59,788 bases of DNA. Source: Mycobacterium alsense. GTDB taxonomy: Bacteria > Actinomycetota > Actinomycetes > Mycobacteriales > Mycobacteriaceae. Location: assembly GCF_002086635.1 (NCBI RefSeq), contig NZ_MVHD01000032.1, positions 1-59,788 on the forward strand. The letters are read 5' to 3'. The position numbers and the translations under genes are program-made. The notes below the pieces were generated by a model. That model saw only the letters and a program-made list of their open reading frames with translations. It did not search any database and was not told where the DNA came from. Position 1 is the stretch's first letter. Each line of letters starts with the position of its first letter. Shown piece after piece: positions 1 through 6,756 of this stretch.

Positions 1-200
1 TAGGTGACCTTCGAACCCGGATCCATCACCAACCCAGCCCGCGACGCCAGCATCGACAGCTGGGTCTTCGCCGTGAATGCCCCGCGAAATTGCAAATACA
101 CCAAGACCATGATCACCGCCAGGACGATGAACACGCCGGCCGTGATCCAGCGGTACGGCGGTTCCCGCGACGGGTTGATCCGCGCCGCGAGGTTGGTCAT
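1..200 (-). CDS. MCE family protein, N-terminal part (runs off the window)
   Basis: The first 66 residues of a minus-strand protein start at an ATG at 198-200 and run off the left edge. They read MTNLAARINPSREPPYRWIT, then a single hydrophobic helix (about residues 20-38), then a stretch ending LASRAGLVMDPGSKVT. This is the usual beginning of an Mce (MlaD-like) protein: a short cytoplasmic tail, one membrane anchor, then the MCE domain. Mce proteins form periplasm-spanning lipid importers encoded in yrbEAB-mceABCDEF operons. Which Mce subunit it is (A-F) cannot be settled from this fragment; the AGLVMDPGSKV segment resembles MceA or MceB starts. Confidence 0.85.
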   Translation of the reverse strand, partial: MTNLAARINPSREPPYRWITAGVFIVLAVIMVLVYLQFRGAFTAKTQLSMLASRAGLVMDPGSKVT

Positions 201-313
201 GGTGTCTCAATCTAACCGGTTCCAGCGGTAGCTGCGCGGTTTGGCCGCTGCACCTCGCGGGGGGCCCGCGCGGCGACGGGTCGAGCCTCGACCGTGAGAA
301 TCCCGCCCGGCAT

Positions 314-373
314 TCACACCCAAAGCCGTGCGCTCACACCCAAAGCCGCGCGCTCACACCCGAATCCGTGAGC
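314..373. repeat. Three degenerate 20-bp intergenic repeats
   Basis: The core TCACACCC starts at 314, 334 and 354, an exact 20-bp period. The first two full units differ at few positions (minus-strand unit GGGTGTGAGCGCGCGGCTTT). They lie between the end of the gene at 387 and the start of the MCE gene. The same core and the same period recur at 18029-18069. The function is unknown. Confidence 0.7.
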
Positions 374-386
374 GCACACACCGCGT

Positions 387-1007
387 TCACATCGAAGCCC
401 AGTCGTCCCACGACCCGGGGAAGTCGAGAGCCGTGCGCGGGATCTGCGCGGTGCCGACGATCTCGCGGAAGTGATCTTGCCAACCCCACCAGAGGCAGAT
501 GTGAAAGACGTGCTGGTACCAGCTGAGTTGGTAGCCGTCGGGGATGACCTCGCCCTTGTTCTCCGGCGAGAACACGGCGACGGCCAACAGGCCGATCACG
601 GCCGAGGCGGGAAGCTGTATCTTCCCGGAACGCCAGATCTGCACGCCGAGGGGGCGGGGGCCGGGCGGGGTCAGTTCGAATCCCTTCGGCAGTTCGTCTT
701 CGTGGCCGTGCCCCGAGCGGTGCACGCCGTAGAGGACGTCGGCGACGTCGGGGCGGCCGTCGGGCAGGTCCGACTTCGCCGCGACGGGAAAGCGGCTCCG
801 GTCGAAGTCGATGCCCGGCGCCGCCATCGCGCCGAAGATGTCCAGGGAGTCGCGGATGGTGCGTTTGAACCGGGTCGCCACCCCCTGCTGCGGGTAGCGC
901 TTCTTCGCGGTTCCGTCGACGGAGTTGCAGGCCTGACCCATCGCCGCGTCCCACTCGCGCCGCTCCCAATGGTCGAGCGAGCGCCTGACCGCGTCCCCGA
1001 CGTCCAC
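387..1007 (-). CDS. Conserved hypothetical protein, 206 aa
   Basis: A soluble 206-residue protein starts at GTG (minus strand, MDVGDAVRRSLDHWERREWD) and ends with TGA at 387. I do not recognise the family. The N-terminus suggests a helical segment (repeated charged residues in DHWERREWDAAMGQACNS). The C-terminal half is Trp-rich (WYQHVFHICLWWGWQDHF). No signal peptide or convincing membrane helix is present. One moderately hydrophobic stretch (ASAVIGLLAVAVFSPEN, about residues 132-150) looks like a buried strand or helix. Codon use and GC content match the neighbours, so this is probably a real mycobacterial gene of unknown function. Confidence 0.65.
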   Translation of the reverse strand: MDVGDAVRRSLDHWERREWDAAMGQACNSVDGTAKKRYPQQGVATRFKRTIRDSLDIFGAMAAPGIDFDRSRFPVAAKSDLPDGRPDVADVLYGVHRSGHGHEDELPKGFELTPPGPRPLGVQIWRSGKIQLPASAVIGLLAVAVFSPENKGEVIPDGYQLSWYQHVFHICLWWGWQDHFREIVGTAQIPRTALDFPGSWDDWASM

Positions 1008-1045
1008 GCATGGAGGTTATCCACCGGGTCGCCGGCGTGTCCCGG

Positions 1046-1552
1046 CTATGGGCGTGGTTGGAACGGCCCCCAACGCGGCGGGATGGTCACCGTCTGGGTG
1101 ACCGTGCTGGTTTCGGTGCTCGGCGAGGCGGTGACCGTGCTCGGCGGGACGGTCGTCGTCGGGGTGTCGGTGCTCGGCGGCGGGGCGGTCTCGGTGACCG
1201 TTTCGGTCGGCGCGTTCCCGCCGCCTCCGCCCCCATGGTGGCGGGGCGGCGCCGCGGTCGTCGTCGTGGTCGTCACCACCGAGGAGGACGTGGTGGGCGC
1301 CGTCGTCGTCGTGGCCGGGGCGGGCGTGGGCGGCCCGGCCACCAGCTTGATCACCGCGTACGCCGCGAGACCGAGCACGATCACCCCGACCGCGCCGGCG
1401 GCGACGAGCGCCCACGGGCGGCGATACCACGGCGCCGGGGGCTCGGGAGGGGAGCCGTAATCGCCGTAGTCGCCGTAATCCCCGTAACCGCCGTATCCGG
1501 CGGCGCGGGTCGGCTCCGAGTAGTAGTCGGGGTTCTCGGGGGAGGGCGGCAC
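1046..1552 (-). CDS. Single-pass membrane protein with Gly-Tyr head and Thr/Pro-rich exported tail
   Basis: The 168-residue protein has three parts. The cytoplasmic head (about 1-45) is rich in Gly, Tyr and Pro with repeated GDY units. One transmembrane helix (about 48-70, LVAAGAVGVIVLGLAAYAVI) follows a WYRRPW basic flank. The low-complexity tail is full of Thr, Ser, Val and Pro, with a His-Gly stretch and T-V-T-E-T repeats. Head, helix and tail resemble other mycobacterial proteins of this architecture, and the Thr/Pro tail may be O-mannosylated (inference). No enzymatic domain is visible. It starts at GTG, 19 bp downstream of the neighbouring kinase gene on the same strand. Confidence 0.7.
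   Translation of the reverse strand: MPPSPENPDYYSEPTRAAGYGGYGDYGDYGDYGSPPEPPAPWYRRPWALVAAGAVGVIVLGLAAYAVIKLVAGPPTPAPATTTTAPTTSSSVVTTTTTTAAPPRHHGGGGGGNAPTETVTETAPPPSTDTPTTTVPPSTVTASPSTETSTVTQTVTIPPRWGPFQPRP
1455..1499. repeat. Five 9-bp coding repeats (GY/GDY units)
   Basis: Five consecutive 9-bp units related to CCGTAATCG begin at 1455, 1464, 1473, 1482 and 1491. They encode the Gly-Tyr-Gly/Asp repeats at the head of the membrane protein at 1046-1552. Such in-frame repeats can vary in number by slippage. Confidence 0.8.
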
Positions 1553-1571
1553 GGGGGGAGATGGTAGCCGG

Positions 1572-2615
1572 TCAGGCTTGGTTCTCGATAAGCGTCAGCG
1601 CCCGCTCGAAAAGATGCACCGTGGCCGCGTGCAGCTGGTCGCCCACCTCTTTTTCGGCCTGGCCCGCACAGGCCCGGGCCAGCGTGCCCTCGATCACGAT
1701 CCCGAGCTTGAAGCAGGCCAGCACCGTGTACCAGGTGATGTGCGAGAGGTCGCGGGTGGTGTTGGCGGCGTACCGCTGGAGCAGGTCGTCGGTGCTGGCC
1801 AGCCCGTCCTGGCCACCCAGGGCGTGGCTGAAAACGCTGGACCCGTCGGGCTGGCGCCAGGTGGCCAGCAGCCAGCCCAGGTCCAACAGGGGATCGCCGA
1901 TCGTGCACATCTCCCAGTCGACGATCGCGACCACCTCGGGCCCGGTGCGCGAGAACATGACGTTGGCGGCGTGGTAATCGCCGTGCATGATGCCGGGTGT
2001 CCAAACCTCCGGGCGGCGCCGCTCCAGCCAGGACGCGACCTGCTCGACCCCCGGGATGTCGGGCCCGGGGTAGTTCGCGTACTGCCGATAGGAGTCCAGC
2101 TCGCCGAGCCAGCGCGGCACCTGACGTTCCAGAAAGCCCTCCGGTTTGCCGAAGTCGGCCAGGCCGACGGCGACGTGGTCGACGGCGCCGAGCTTGGCCA
2201 GCGCATCGGCCATCGACAGGCCCATTTGGAAGCGCACCCCGGCATCGCCCGCGTGCAACGGCGGCAACCCCTCGCCGGCGTTGAACCCGTCGACCGGTTC
2301 CATCAGGTAGAAGACGGCTCCCTGATCCGAGCCGAGCACGCTGGGGTCGTCGCAGGTGGCGATCAGGTGCGGGTGCGGCACGTCCGAGCCGGCCAGCGCC
2401 GCAAGGACTTTGGTTTCCCGCAGGATCACGCTGTTGCTGCGCGGGCGCAGGTGCCGCGGCCCCCGCCGCAGCACGTAGGGACGCCCGGCCCGGGTGAAGC
2501 GCAGCATGACGTTCTGCGTTCCGCCGGTGACGTTGGCGACGTCCTCCAGGGGTCCCTCGCCGAGGCCCTGCTCGGACATCCATGCCGCGACGGCTTCGAG
2601 GTTGACGTGCTCCAC
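1572..2615 (-). CDS. Phosphotransferase family protein (ACAD10/11 N-terminal kinase-like)
   Basis: A 347-residue aminoglycoside-phosphotransferase-fold kinase of the type found as the N-terminal domain of ACAD10/ACAD11 and as stand-alone FadE36-like proteins. The Brenner loop MHGDYHAANVMF carries the catalytic Asp and Asn, and IVDWEMCTIGDPLLDL is the metal-binding segment. The early LRRGPR motif follows the nucleotide-binding strands. Homologues phosphorylate hydroxyacyl-CoA substrates (known for ACAD11 and LvaA; inferred here). The chosen start is GTG at 2615, two bases after the stop of the NTF2-like gene, so the two are probably co-translated. Open frame continues far upstream on this strand, but only antisense to other genes. 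Confidence 0.88.
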   Translation of the reverse strand: MEHVNLEAVAAWMSEQGLGEGPLEDVANVTGGTQNVMLRFTRAGRPYVLRRGPRHLRPRSNSVILRETKVLAALAGSDVPHPHLIATCDDPSVLGSDQGAVFYLMEPVDGFNAGEGLPPLHAGDAGVRFQMGLSMADALAKLGAVDHVAVGLADFGKPEGFLERQVPRWLGELDSYRQYANYPGPDIPGVEQVASWLERRRPEVWTPGIMHGDYHAANVMFSRTGPEVVAIVDWEMCTIGDPLLDLGWLLATWRQPDGSSVFSHALGGQDGLASTDDLLQRYAANTTRDLSHITWYTVLACFKLGIVIEGTLARACAGQAEKEVGDQLHAATVHLFERALTLIENQA

Positions 2616-2617
2616 GT

Positions 2618-2965
2618 TCAGCCCCTGGGATGCGGGGTGTAGCGGACGGTTTGGGCCCGGATCACGCCGTCGCCGAACAGGAAGGTGTCGACACCGTCGT
2701 CGACGCGGTTCACCGCCGAATCGGCGGCCCACTCGAGAAACAGCACCTCGCCTTCGAAGATCTGATTCTTCAGGTCCCACTTCGCGTTGGGCAGCTCGCC
2801 GCGCAGCTTGGCGAAGGCCGCGCGTATGCCGTCCCTGCCGCGCACGGCCCCCGCGGGCGTGATCAGCACGGAATCGTCGCCATAGTCGGCGACGATCTCG
2901 TCGAGGTTTCCCGCGGCCAGCGCCTCCCCGTGGTGGGCGAATACTTCCTGCGGTGTGCGCGTCAT
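2618..2965 (-). CDS. NTF2-like / SnoaL-type fold protein
   Basis: The 115-residue protein fits the nuclear transport factor 2 (SnoaL-like) cone fold. An N-terminal helix (VFAHHGEALAAGNLDEIVAD) precedes YGDDSVLITPAG, the glycine turn VRGRDGIRAAF and a C-terminal beta sheet ending GVIRAQTVRYTP. Family members are small isomerases, hydrolases or binding proteins. The substrate cannot be told from the sequence. The stop is two bases before the kinase start at 2615, so the pair is likely an operon. An upstream purine-rich stretch is a plausible promoter zone between this gene and the divergent methyltransferase. Confidence 0.8.
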   Translation of the reverse strand: MTRTPQEVFAHHGEALAAGNLDEIVADYGDDSVLITPAGAVRGRDGIRAAFAKLRGELPNAKWDLKNQIFEGEVLFLEWAADSAVNRVDDGVDTFLFGDGVIRAQTVRYTPHPRG

Positions 2966-3065
2966 GCCAGCAGCCTAGGTCACCGGCGGCGGGCGGCCGG
3001 CGCCGCCGGAGGCTGGAACAATAGGCAGCGGAACTAACGGACTTCGGGCATGGAAGGACACGGCG

Positions 3066-4013
3066 ATGCCGCGCACCGACGACGATTCCTGGGACATCAC
3101 CCAAAGCGTGGGCGCCACCGCCCTGGGTGTCGCCGCGGCGCGCGCCGCCGAGACCGAGAGCGAGGATCCGCTCATCAACGACCCGTTCGCGCGGGTGTTC
3201 GTGGACGCCGCGGGCAAGGGCATGTGGAGCATCTACGCCGATCCCAAGCTGCTGGCAAAGGCCGCCGAACTCGAACCGGAGGTGGGGGCGCGGATGCAGC
3301 TGATGACCGATTTCATGGCCACGCGCACAGCCTTTTTCGATGAATTCTTTCTGGGCGCCGCCGATGCCGGCGTTCGGCAGGTGGTCATTCTGGCCGCCGG
3401 CCTTGACGCGCGCGCCTGGCGGCTGCCGTGGCCCGACGGCACGGTGGTCTATGAGCTGGACCAGCCCAAGGTGCTGGAATTCAAGTCCGACACGCTGCGC
3501 CGGTACGGCGCGCAGCCGAAGGCCCGGCTGGCCAACGTGCCCATCGACTTGCGCCAAGACTGGCCGAAGGCGCTGCACGAGGCGGGATTCGACGCGTCGC
3601 AACCGGCGGTGTGGTCGGCCGAGGGGCTCGTCCGCTACCTGCCGGCGCGGGCCCAGGACCTGTTGTTCGAGCGCATACATTCGCTGAGCGCCCAGGGCAG
3701 TTGGGTGGCCTCCAACGTGCCCGGCGAGAATTTCACCGACCCCGACCTCGTTCGCCGTCAGCGCGAGGACATGCGGCGCATGCGGGCCGCGGCCGCCAAG
3801 CTGGTCGACGTCGAGATCGCTGATCTCGACGACCTCTGGTACGCCGAGGAGCGCACGCCGGCCGACGCGTGGCTGCGTGAGCGTGGCTGGGAGGTGTCGA
3901 CCGCGACCTTCCCCGAGCTCATGGCCCGCTACGGACGCAGCATCCCGGACGGCACCCAGAGCCTGATGCCGCCGACGCTCTTCGTGTCCGCGCAGCGCAG
4001 GGTGGCGAGTTAA
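3066..4013 (+). CDS. Class I SAM-dependent methyltransferase, mycobacterial TIGR00027 family
   Basis: The 315-residue protein has the hallmarks of the multi-copy mycobacterial putative methyltransferases. The N-terminus is WDITQSVGATALGVAAARA, followed by NDPFARVFVDAAG. The SAM-binding loop is ILAAGLDARAWRLPWP (about 104-119), the acidic strand end is VYELDQPKVLEFK, and WSAEGLVRYLPARAQDLL is the family signature. It is a cytosolic O-methyltransferase-like enzyme of unknown substrate. By position it matches M. tuberculosis Rv3767c. GGAAGGA lies upstream of the ATG. Its end overlaps the convergent gene at 4010 by four bases. Confidence 0.93.
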   Translation: MPRTDDDSWDITQSVGATALGVAAARAAETESEDPLINDPFARVFVDAAGKGMWSIYADPKLLAKAAELEPEVGARMQLMTDFMATRTAFFDEFFLGAADAGVRQVVILAAGLDARAWRLPWPDGTVVYELDQPKVLEFKSDTLRRYGAQPKARLANVPIDLRQDWPKALHEAGFDASQPAVWSAEGLVRYLPARAQDLLFERIHSLSAQGSWVASNVPGENFTDPDLVRRQREDMRRMRAAAAKLVDVEIADLDDLWYAEERTPADAWLRERGWEVSTATFPELMARYGRSIPDGTQSLMPPTLFVSAQRRVAS

Positions 4014-4867
4014 CTTGAGCCGGAAGCCGTTTCGGCGTCCGCCTGTGACCCAGCCCGGGATTCCAGGTCCTTCTTTATCGCCGCGAGCGCGTCGACCGGG
4101 GTGAGGTCCTGGCCCTGGCTGTTCCGGCCGAGTTGGGGCCAGCCGGCCCCGTTGGGCCCCCGCAGCTGGTCCCAGATGTCGCGGACCTTGCTCAACAGTT
4201 CGGCCTGCTCGTCGTCGGTGAGTGCCATCAACCATCCTCCGTTCGCCGTGATGCCGCACGCGGCCGCAAACTGTTGTGGGGTCAGCCCGTCGGCGGAGTT
4301 CATGTCGCAACGGCCGAACGGCGGACAGCCCTGCGGCAGGTTGGGACTGAAACCCGTGCCGTCGGTGTACTGATGGGCGACTTGGCCCGGAAGCTTCGGG
4401 TTGGACCCGTAGCCGGCTCCGATGACCCGCAGGCCCGGGGGGCGCGTGCGCCACATGTTGAAGAAGTCATAAGCGTTGGCGTAACCGATGATTCGCGCCG
4501 CAGAGCCTGCGTAGTCGGCCAGGTTCCAGTACAGTGCGTTGATCCACTGGGATCCGTCGCCGGGTGGATTGCCGCCCGCTTCCACGTCGAGCATCAGCGC
4601 GACGCGCGGGTGCAGGCCACCGCCGGCGTCGATCATCGAGCGCACGGTGTTGGCGTTGTCCAGCCAATTCGGGCGTACGTAGGTGTAGACGATGCCGAAC
4701 GTCAGGCGCCCGCTGTCCAAGGCGCCGCGCATCCACGCGTAGTTGGACGCGAAGTTGTGATCGCGGTAGGTCCCGTCGCACACCCGAATCGAAAGGACCC
4801 GGTACGGGTACGAATCATTCACGGGCACTTGGTATTCGGAGACATCGGCGAACAGGGTATCGGTCAT
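4010..4867 (-). CDS. GH25-like lysin-type glycoside hydrolase domain protein
   Basis: The 285-residue protein has no signal peptide and resembles the glycosidase part of mycobacteriophage endolysins. Strand 1 carries Asp8 (LFADVSEYQ) and ALMLDVEAGG supplies the Asp94-x-Glu96 pair typical of GH25 muramidases. Further strands include ARIIGYANAYDF and GQVAHQYTDG. The C-terminal tail (from about residue 213, MALTDDEQAELLSKVRDIWD and a GPNGAGWPQLGR segment) is like the tails seen in phage and mycobacterial cell-wall hydrolases. A domesticated phage lysin or a spore-free muramidase-like enzyme is the best guess. How it would reach the wall without a signal peptide is unclear. Confidence 0.72.
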   Translation of the reverse strand: MTDTLFADVSEYQVPVNDSYPYRVLSIRVCDGTYRDHNFASNYAWMRGALDSGRLTFGIVYTYVRPNWLDNANTVRSMIDAGGGLHPRVALMLDVEAGGNPPGDGSQWINALYWNLADYAGSAARIIGYANAYDFFNMWRTRPPGLRVIGAGYGSNPKLPGQVAHQYTDGTGFSPNLPQGCPPFGRCDMNSADGLTPQQFAAACGITANGGWLMALTDDEQAELLSKVRDIWDQLRGPNGAGWPQLGRNSQGQDLTPVDALAAIKKDLESRAGSQADAETASGSS

Positions 4868-4981
4868 GACATCTCGCCTCGATCTTTTTTGTGGGCGCGA
4901 CGCATCTCAATCCCCCTTTACCACAACGCCGCTCGCCATGTTACAGGCCCCCGGCGGCCTTCGAACGGTAATGTCGAGGGC

Positions 4982-5392
4982 ATGGCTGATCGGCCTGCCC
5001 GGGTGAGCGACGTGCATCGGATCGCGGCGTCGATGCCCCACGTCAAACGCTTGGACGGCCCGAAGGGCAATCCGATCTACCAGGTGGGCGGGAAGTCGTT
5101 CGTGTTCTTTCGCACCCCCCAGCCCGACGCGACCGATCCGGACACCGGGGAACGCTACACCGACGTGATCATGCTCTGGGTGGAGTCGGAAGGCGACAAG
5201 CTGGCGCTCGTGCAGGACCCGGCGTCGCCCTTCTTCACCACCGGGCACTTCGACGGGCACCCGTCGGTGCTGGTGCGGGCCAGTCGGTTGGCGGAGATCA
5301 GCACGACCGAACTGGCCGAGTTGATCCAGGACGCCTGGTTGTCCCGGGCATCGAAGAGGCGCGCCGCGGCTTGGCTCGCGGATCATTCCTAG
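4982..5392 (+). CDS. MmcQ/YjbR family protein
   Basis: The 136-residue protein has the CyaY-like alpha/beta fold of the MmcQ/YjbR family. VSDVHRIAASMPHVKR is followed by GPKGNPIYQVGGKSFVFF, a mid-protein DVIMLWVESEGDKLALVQD and the C-terminal LAELIQDAWLSRASKRRAAAW. YjbR proteins bind DNA in vitro, but the physiological role is not known. The ATG at 4982 is chosen because the upstream in-frame extension runs antisense through the lysin-like gene. It stands alone on the plus strand, divergent from the gene at 4010-4867. Confidence 0.82.
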   Translation: MADRPARVSDVHRIAASMPHVKRLDGPKGNPIYQVGGKSFVFFRTPQPDATDPDTGERYTDVIMLWVESEGDKLALVQDPASPFFTTGHFDGHPSVLVRASRLAEISTTELAELIQDAWLSRASKRRAAAWLADHS

Positions 5393-5501
5393 CCCGGGTT
5401 ATCGCGGGGCGCGGGATACCGCGCATCAGCCTGGTTTAGGCATGCGTCAAATGGGTAAAGCTAGCCGCACGAGAAACCCTCTCGAACACAGTGGAGGTCA
5501 C

Positions 5502-5728
5502 ATGCGTGGTCGCGGAATAGTCAGCGCGATTGTCCTGGTGTGGCTAGTCGTAGGAGTCGTTGCCGCGTGGCAGCGAGGCTACTTCAGAATGACGAAACCA
5601 GTTGTGCCTCAGCGGGAACCGTTGCCGTGACGGTGATCGCCGGGCCGTTGAATTACGCGGGTGTCAACCCCAAGGTGAAGGACTGCCATTTGCCTCAACC
5701 CAGCTCGATGCAATCGATCGCCCTATAA
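5502..5728 (+). pseudogene. Small conserved membrane-anchored protein broken by a one-base frameshift
   Basis: Translation starts at ATG 5502 behind a strong GGAGG, reads one membrane helix (GIVSAIVLVWLVVGVVAAWQ), then ends early at 5628-5630. From base 5588 another frame continues with TSCASAGTVAVTVIAGPLNY and GVNPKVKDCHLPQP, stopping at 5726-5728. Joined, the two frames give a roughly 75-residue protein of the kind I recall from other mycobacteria: an N-terminal helix, then an external domain with two cysteines. The frames fit if one base is missing at TTCAG/AAT (5583-5590). A true mutation or a sequencing error is likelier than programmed frameshifting. Confidence 0.7.
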
Positions 5729-5749
5729 CCCTCAGCAAAGGAAGTTGAA

Positions 5750-5905
5750 ATGATCATCTTAGGAATTGTCCTGCTGGTACTGGGATTCATATTCCACATC
5801 CCCATATTGACCACGATCGGCATCATTCTGCTCGTCATCGGTGCCATCCTGTGGATCCTCGGCTCTGTCGGCCGACCGGTCGCCGGCAGACGGTACTGGT
5901 ACTAG
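5750..5905 (+). CDS. DUF6131-like small membrane protein, 51 aa
   Basis: A short gene starts at ATG 5750 with AAAGGAAG eight bases upstream and ends with TAG at 5903-5905. The 51-residue product is nearly all membrane. MIILGIVLLVLGFIF and a second helix TTIGIILLVIGAILWIL flank a short HIPIL turn, and it ends GRPVAGRRYWY. This is the pattern of the abundant actinobacterial DUF6131 hairpin proteins, whose function is unknown. It follows the frameshifted gene by 21 bases and may share its transcript. Confidence 0.82.
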   Translation: MIILGIVLLVLGFIFHIPILTTIGIILLVIGAILWILGSVGRPVAGRRYWY

Positions 5906-6051
5906 TCGCCGGGTAACGGGGTCGCGTGACTGGCTCGCCAGTCACGCGGCCTTTTCACAGGACACGCAAAGGATTGCCATAGCGATGCCCCAGCCGGGCG
6001 CGGATACTGGACCCTGTGACACAGCCCCGAGCGTCGGTGGAACGGGTTGTC

Positions 6052-6756
6052 ATGTGTCGTGCCGACGGCAACCCCATCAACGTCCTCGTCGTCGACGACG
6101 AGCCGGTTTTGGCCGAAATGGTGTCCATGGCCCTGCGGTACGAGGGCTGGAACATCTCCACCGCCGGCGACGGGTCGGCTGCCATCGCCGCGGCCCGGGC
6201 CCAGCGGCCCGACGTGGTGGTGCTCGACTTGATGCTGCCCGACATGAGCGGGCTCGATGTGCTGCACAGGCTCCGCGAGGAGAACCCGCAACTTCCGGTG
6301 CTGCTGCTGACGGCCAAGGACGCGGTGGAGGACCGCATCGCCGGCCTGACCGCGGGCGGCGACGACTATGTGACCAAACCGTTCAGCATCGAAGAGGTGG
6401 TGCTGCGGTTGCGGGGGCTGCTGCGCCGCACCGGGGTCACGACGGTGGACAGCGGCGCCCAGCTGGTGGTCGGGGACCTGGTGCTGGACGAGGACAGTCA
6501 CGAGGTAACCCGCGCGGGGGAGCCAATCTCGTTGACCTCCACCGAGTTCGAGCTGCTGCGATTCATGATGCGCAACTCCAGGCGGGTGCTGAGCAAGGCG
6601 CAGATCCTGGACCGCGTGTGGAGCTACGACTTCGGCGGCCGCTCCAACATCGTCGAGCTCTACATCTCCTACCTGCGCAAGAAGATCGACAACGGCCGCG
6701 AACCCATGATCCATACGCTGCGCGGCGCCGGGTATGTCCTCAAGCCGGCCCGCTAG
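6052..6756 (+). CDS. tcrX: Two-component response regulator TcrX (OmpR family)
   Basis: With the ATG at 6052 the product is 234 residues, the length I recall for M. tuberculosis TcrX. The receiver domain shows Asp15-Asp16, phospho-acceptor Asp59 (VVLDLMLPD), Thr87 and Lys109 (YVTKPF). A winged-helix OmpR DNA-binding domain follows (about 135-230: TSTEFELLRFMM, RSNIVELYISYLRKK, HTLRGAGYVLK). An upstream GTG at 6016 would add 12 poorly conserved residues. It overlaps tcrY by 23 bases, so the pair is translationally coupled. In M. tuberculosis TcrX/TcrY are linked to iron-limited growth (general knowledge). Confidence 0.93.
   Translation: MCRADGNPINVLVVDDEPVLAEMVSMALRYEGWNISTAGDGSAAIAAARAQRPDVVVLDLMLPDMSGLDVLHRLREENPQLPVLLLTAKDAVEDRIAGLTAGGDDYVTKPFSIEEVVLRLRGLLRRTGVTTVDSGAQLVVGDLVLDEDSHEVTRAGEPISLTSTEFELLRFMMRNSRRVLSKAQILDRVWSYDFGGRSNIVELYISYLRKKIDNGREPMIHTLRGAGYVLKPAR

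Noticed and set aside
387..1011. Alternative overlapping frame (334-1011) rich in Arg
   Set aside because: Arg-rich low-complexity translation typical of a shadow frame in GC-rich DNA. The 387-1007 frame has balanced composition.
1455..1499. Short regular repeats as a CRISPR array
   Set aside because: The units are 9 bp without spacers, in frame in a coding region and encode Gly-Tyr repeats. Same reasoning for 25723-25758 and 47448-47483.
1572..4454. A 960-residue open frame on the minus strand covering the kinase, the NTF2-like gene region and the methyltransferase
   Set aside because: Only the last 347 residues are family-like. The rest runs antisense to the well-supported methyltransferase and out of frame with the NTF2-like gene; it is open because of high GC.
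5502..5728. Programmed ribosomal frameshift as the explanation for the two-frame small gene
   Set aside because: There is no slippery heptamer or downstream structure at TTCAGAATGAC. A one-base loss or read error is simpler.
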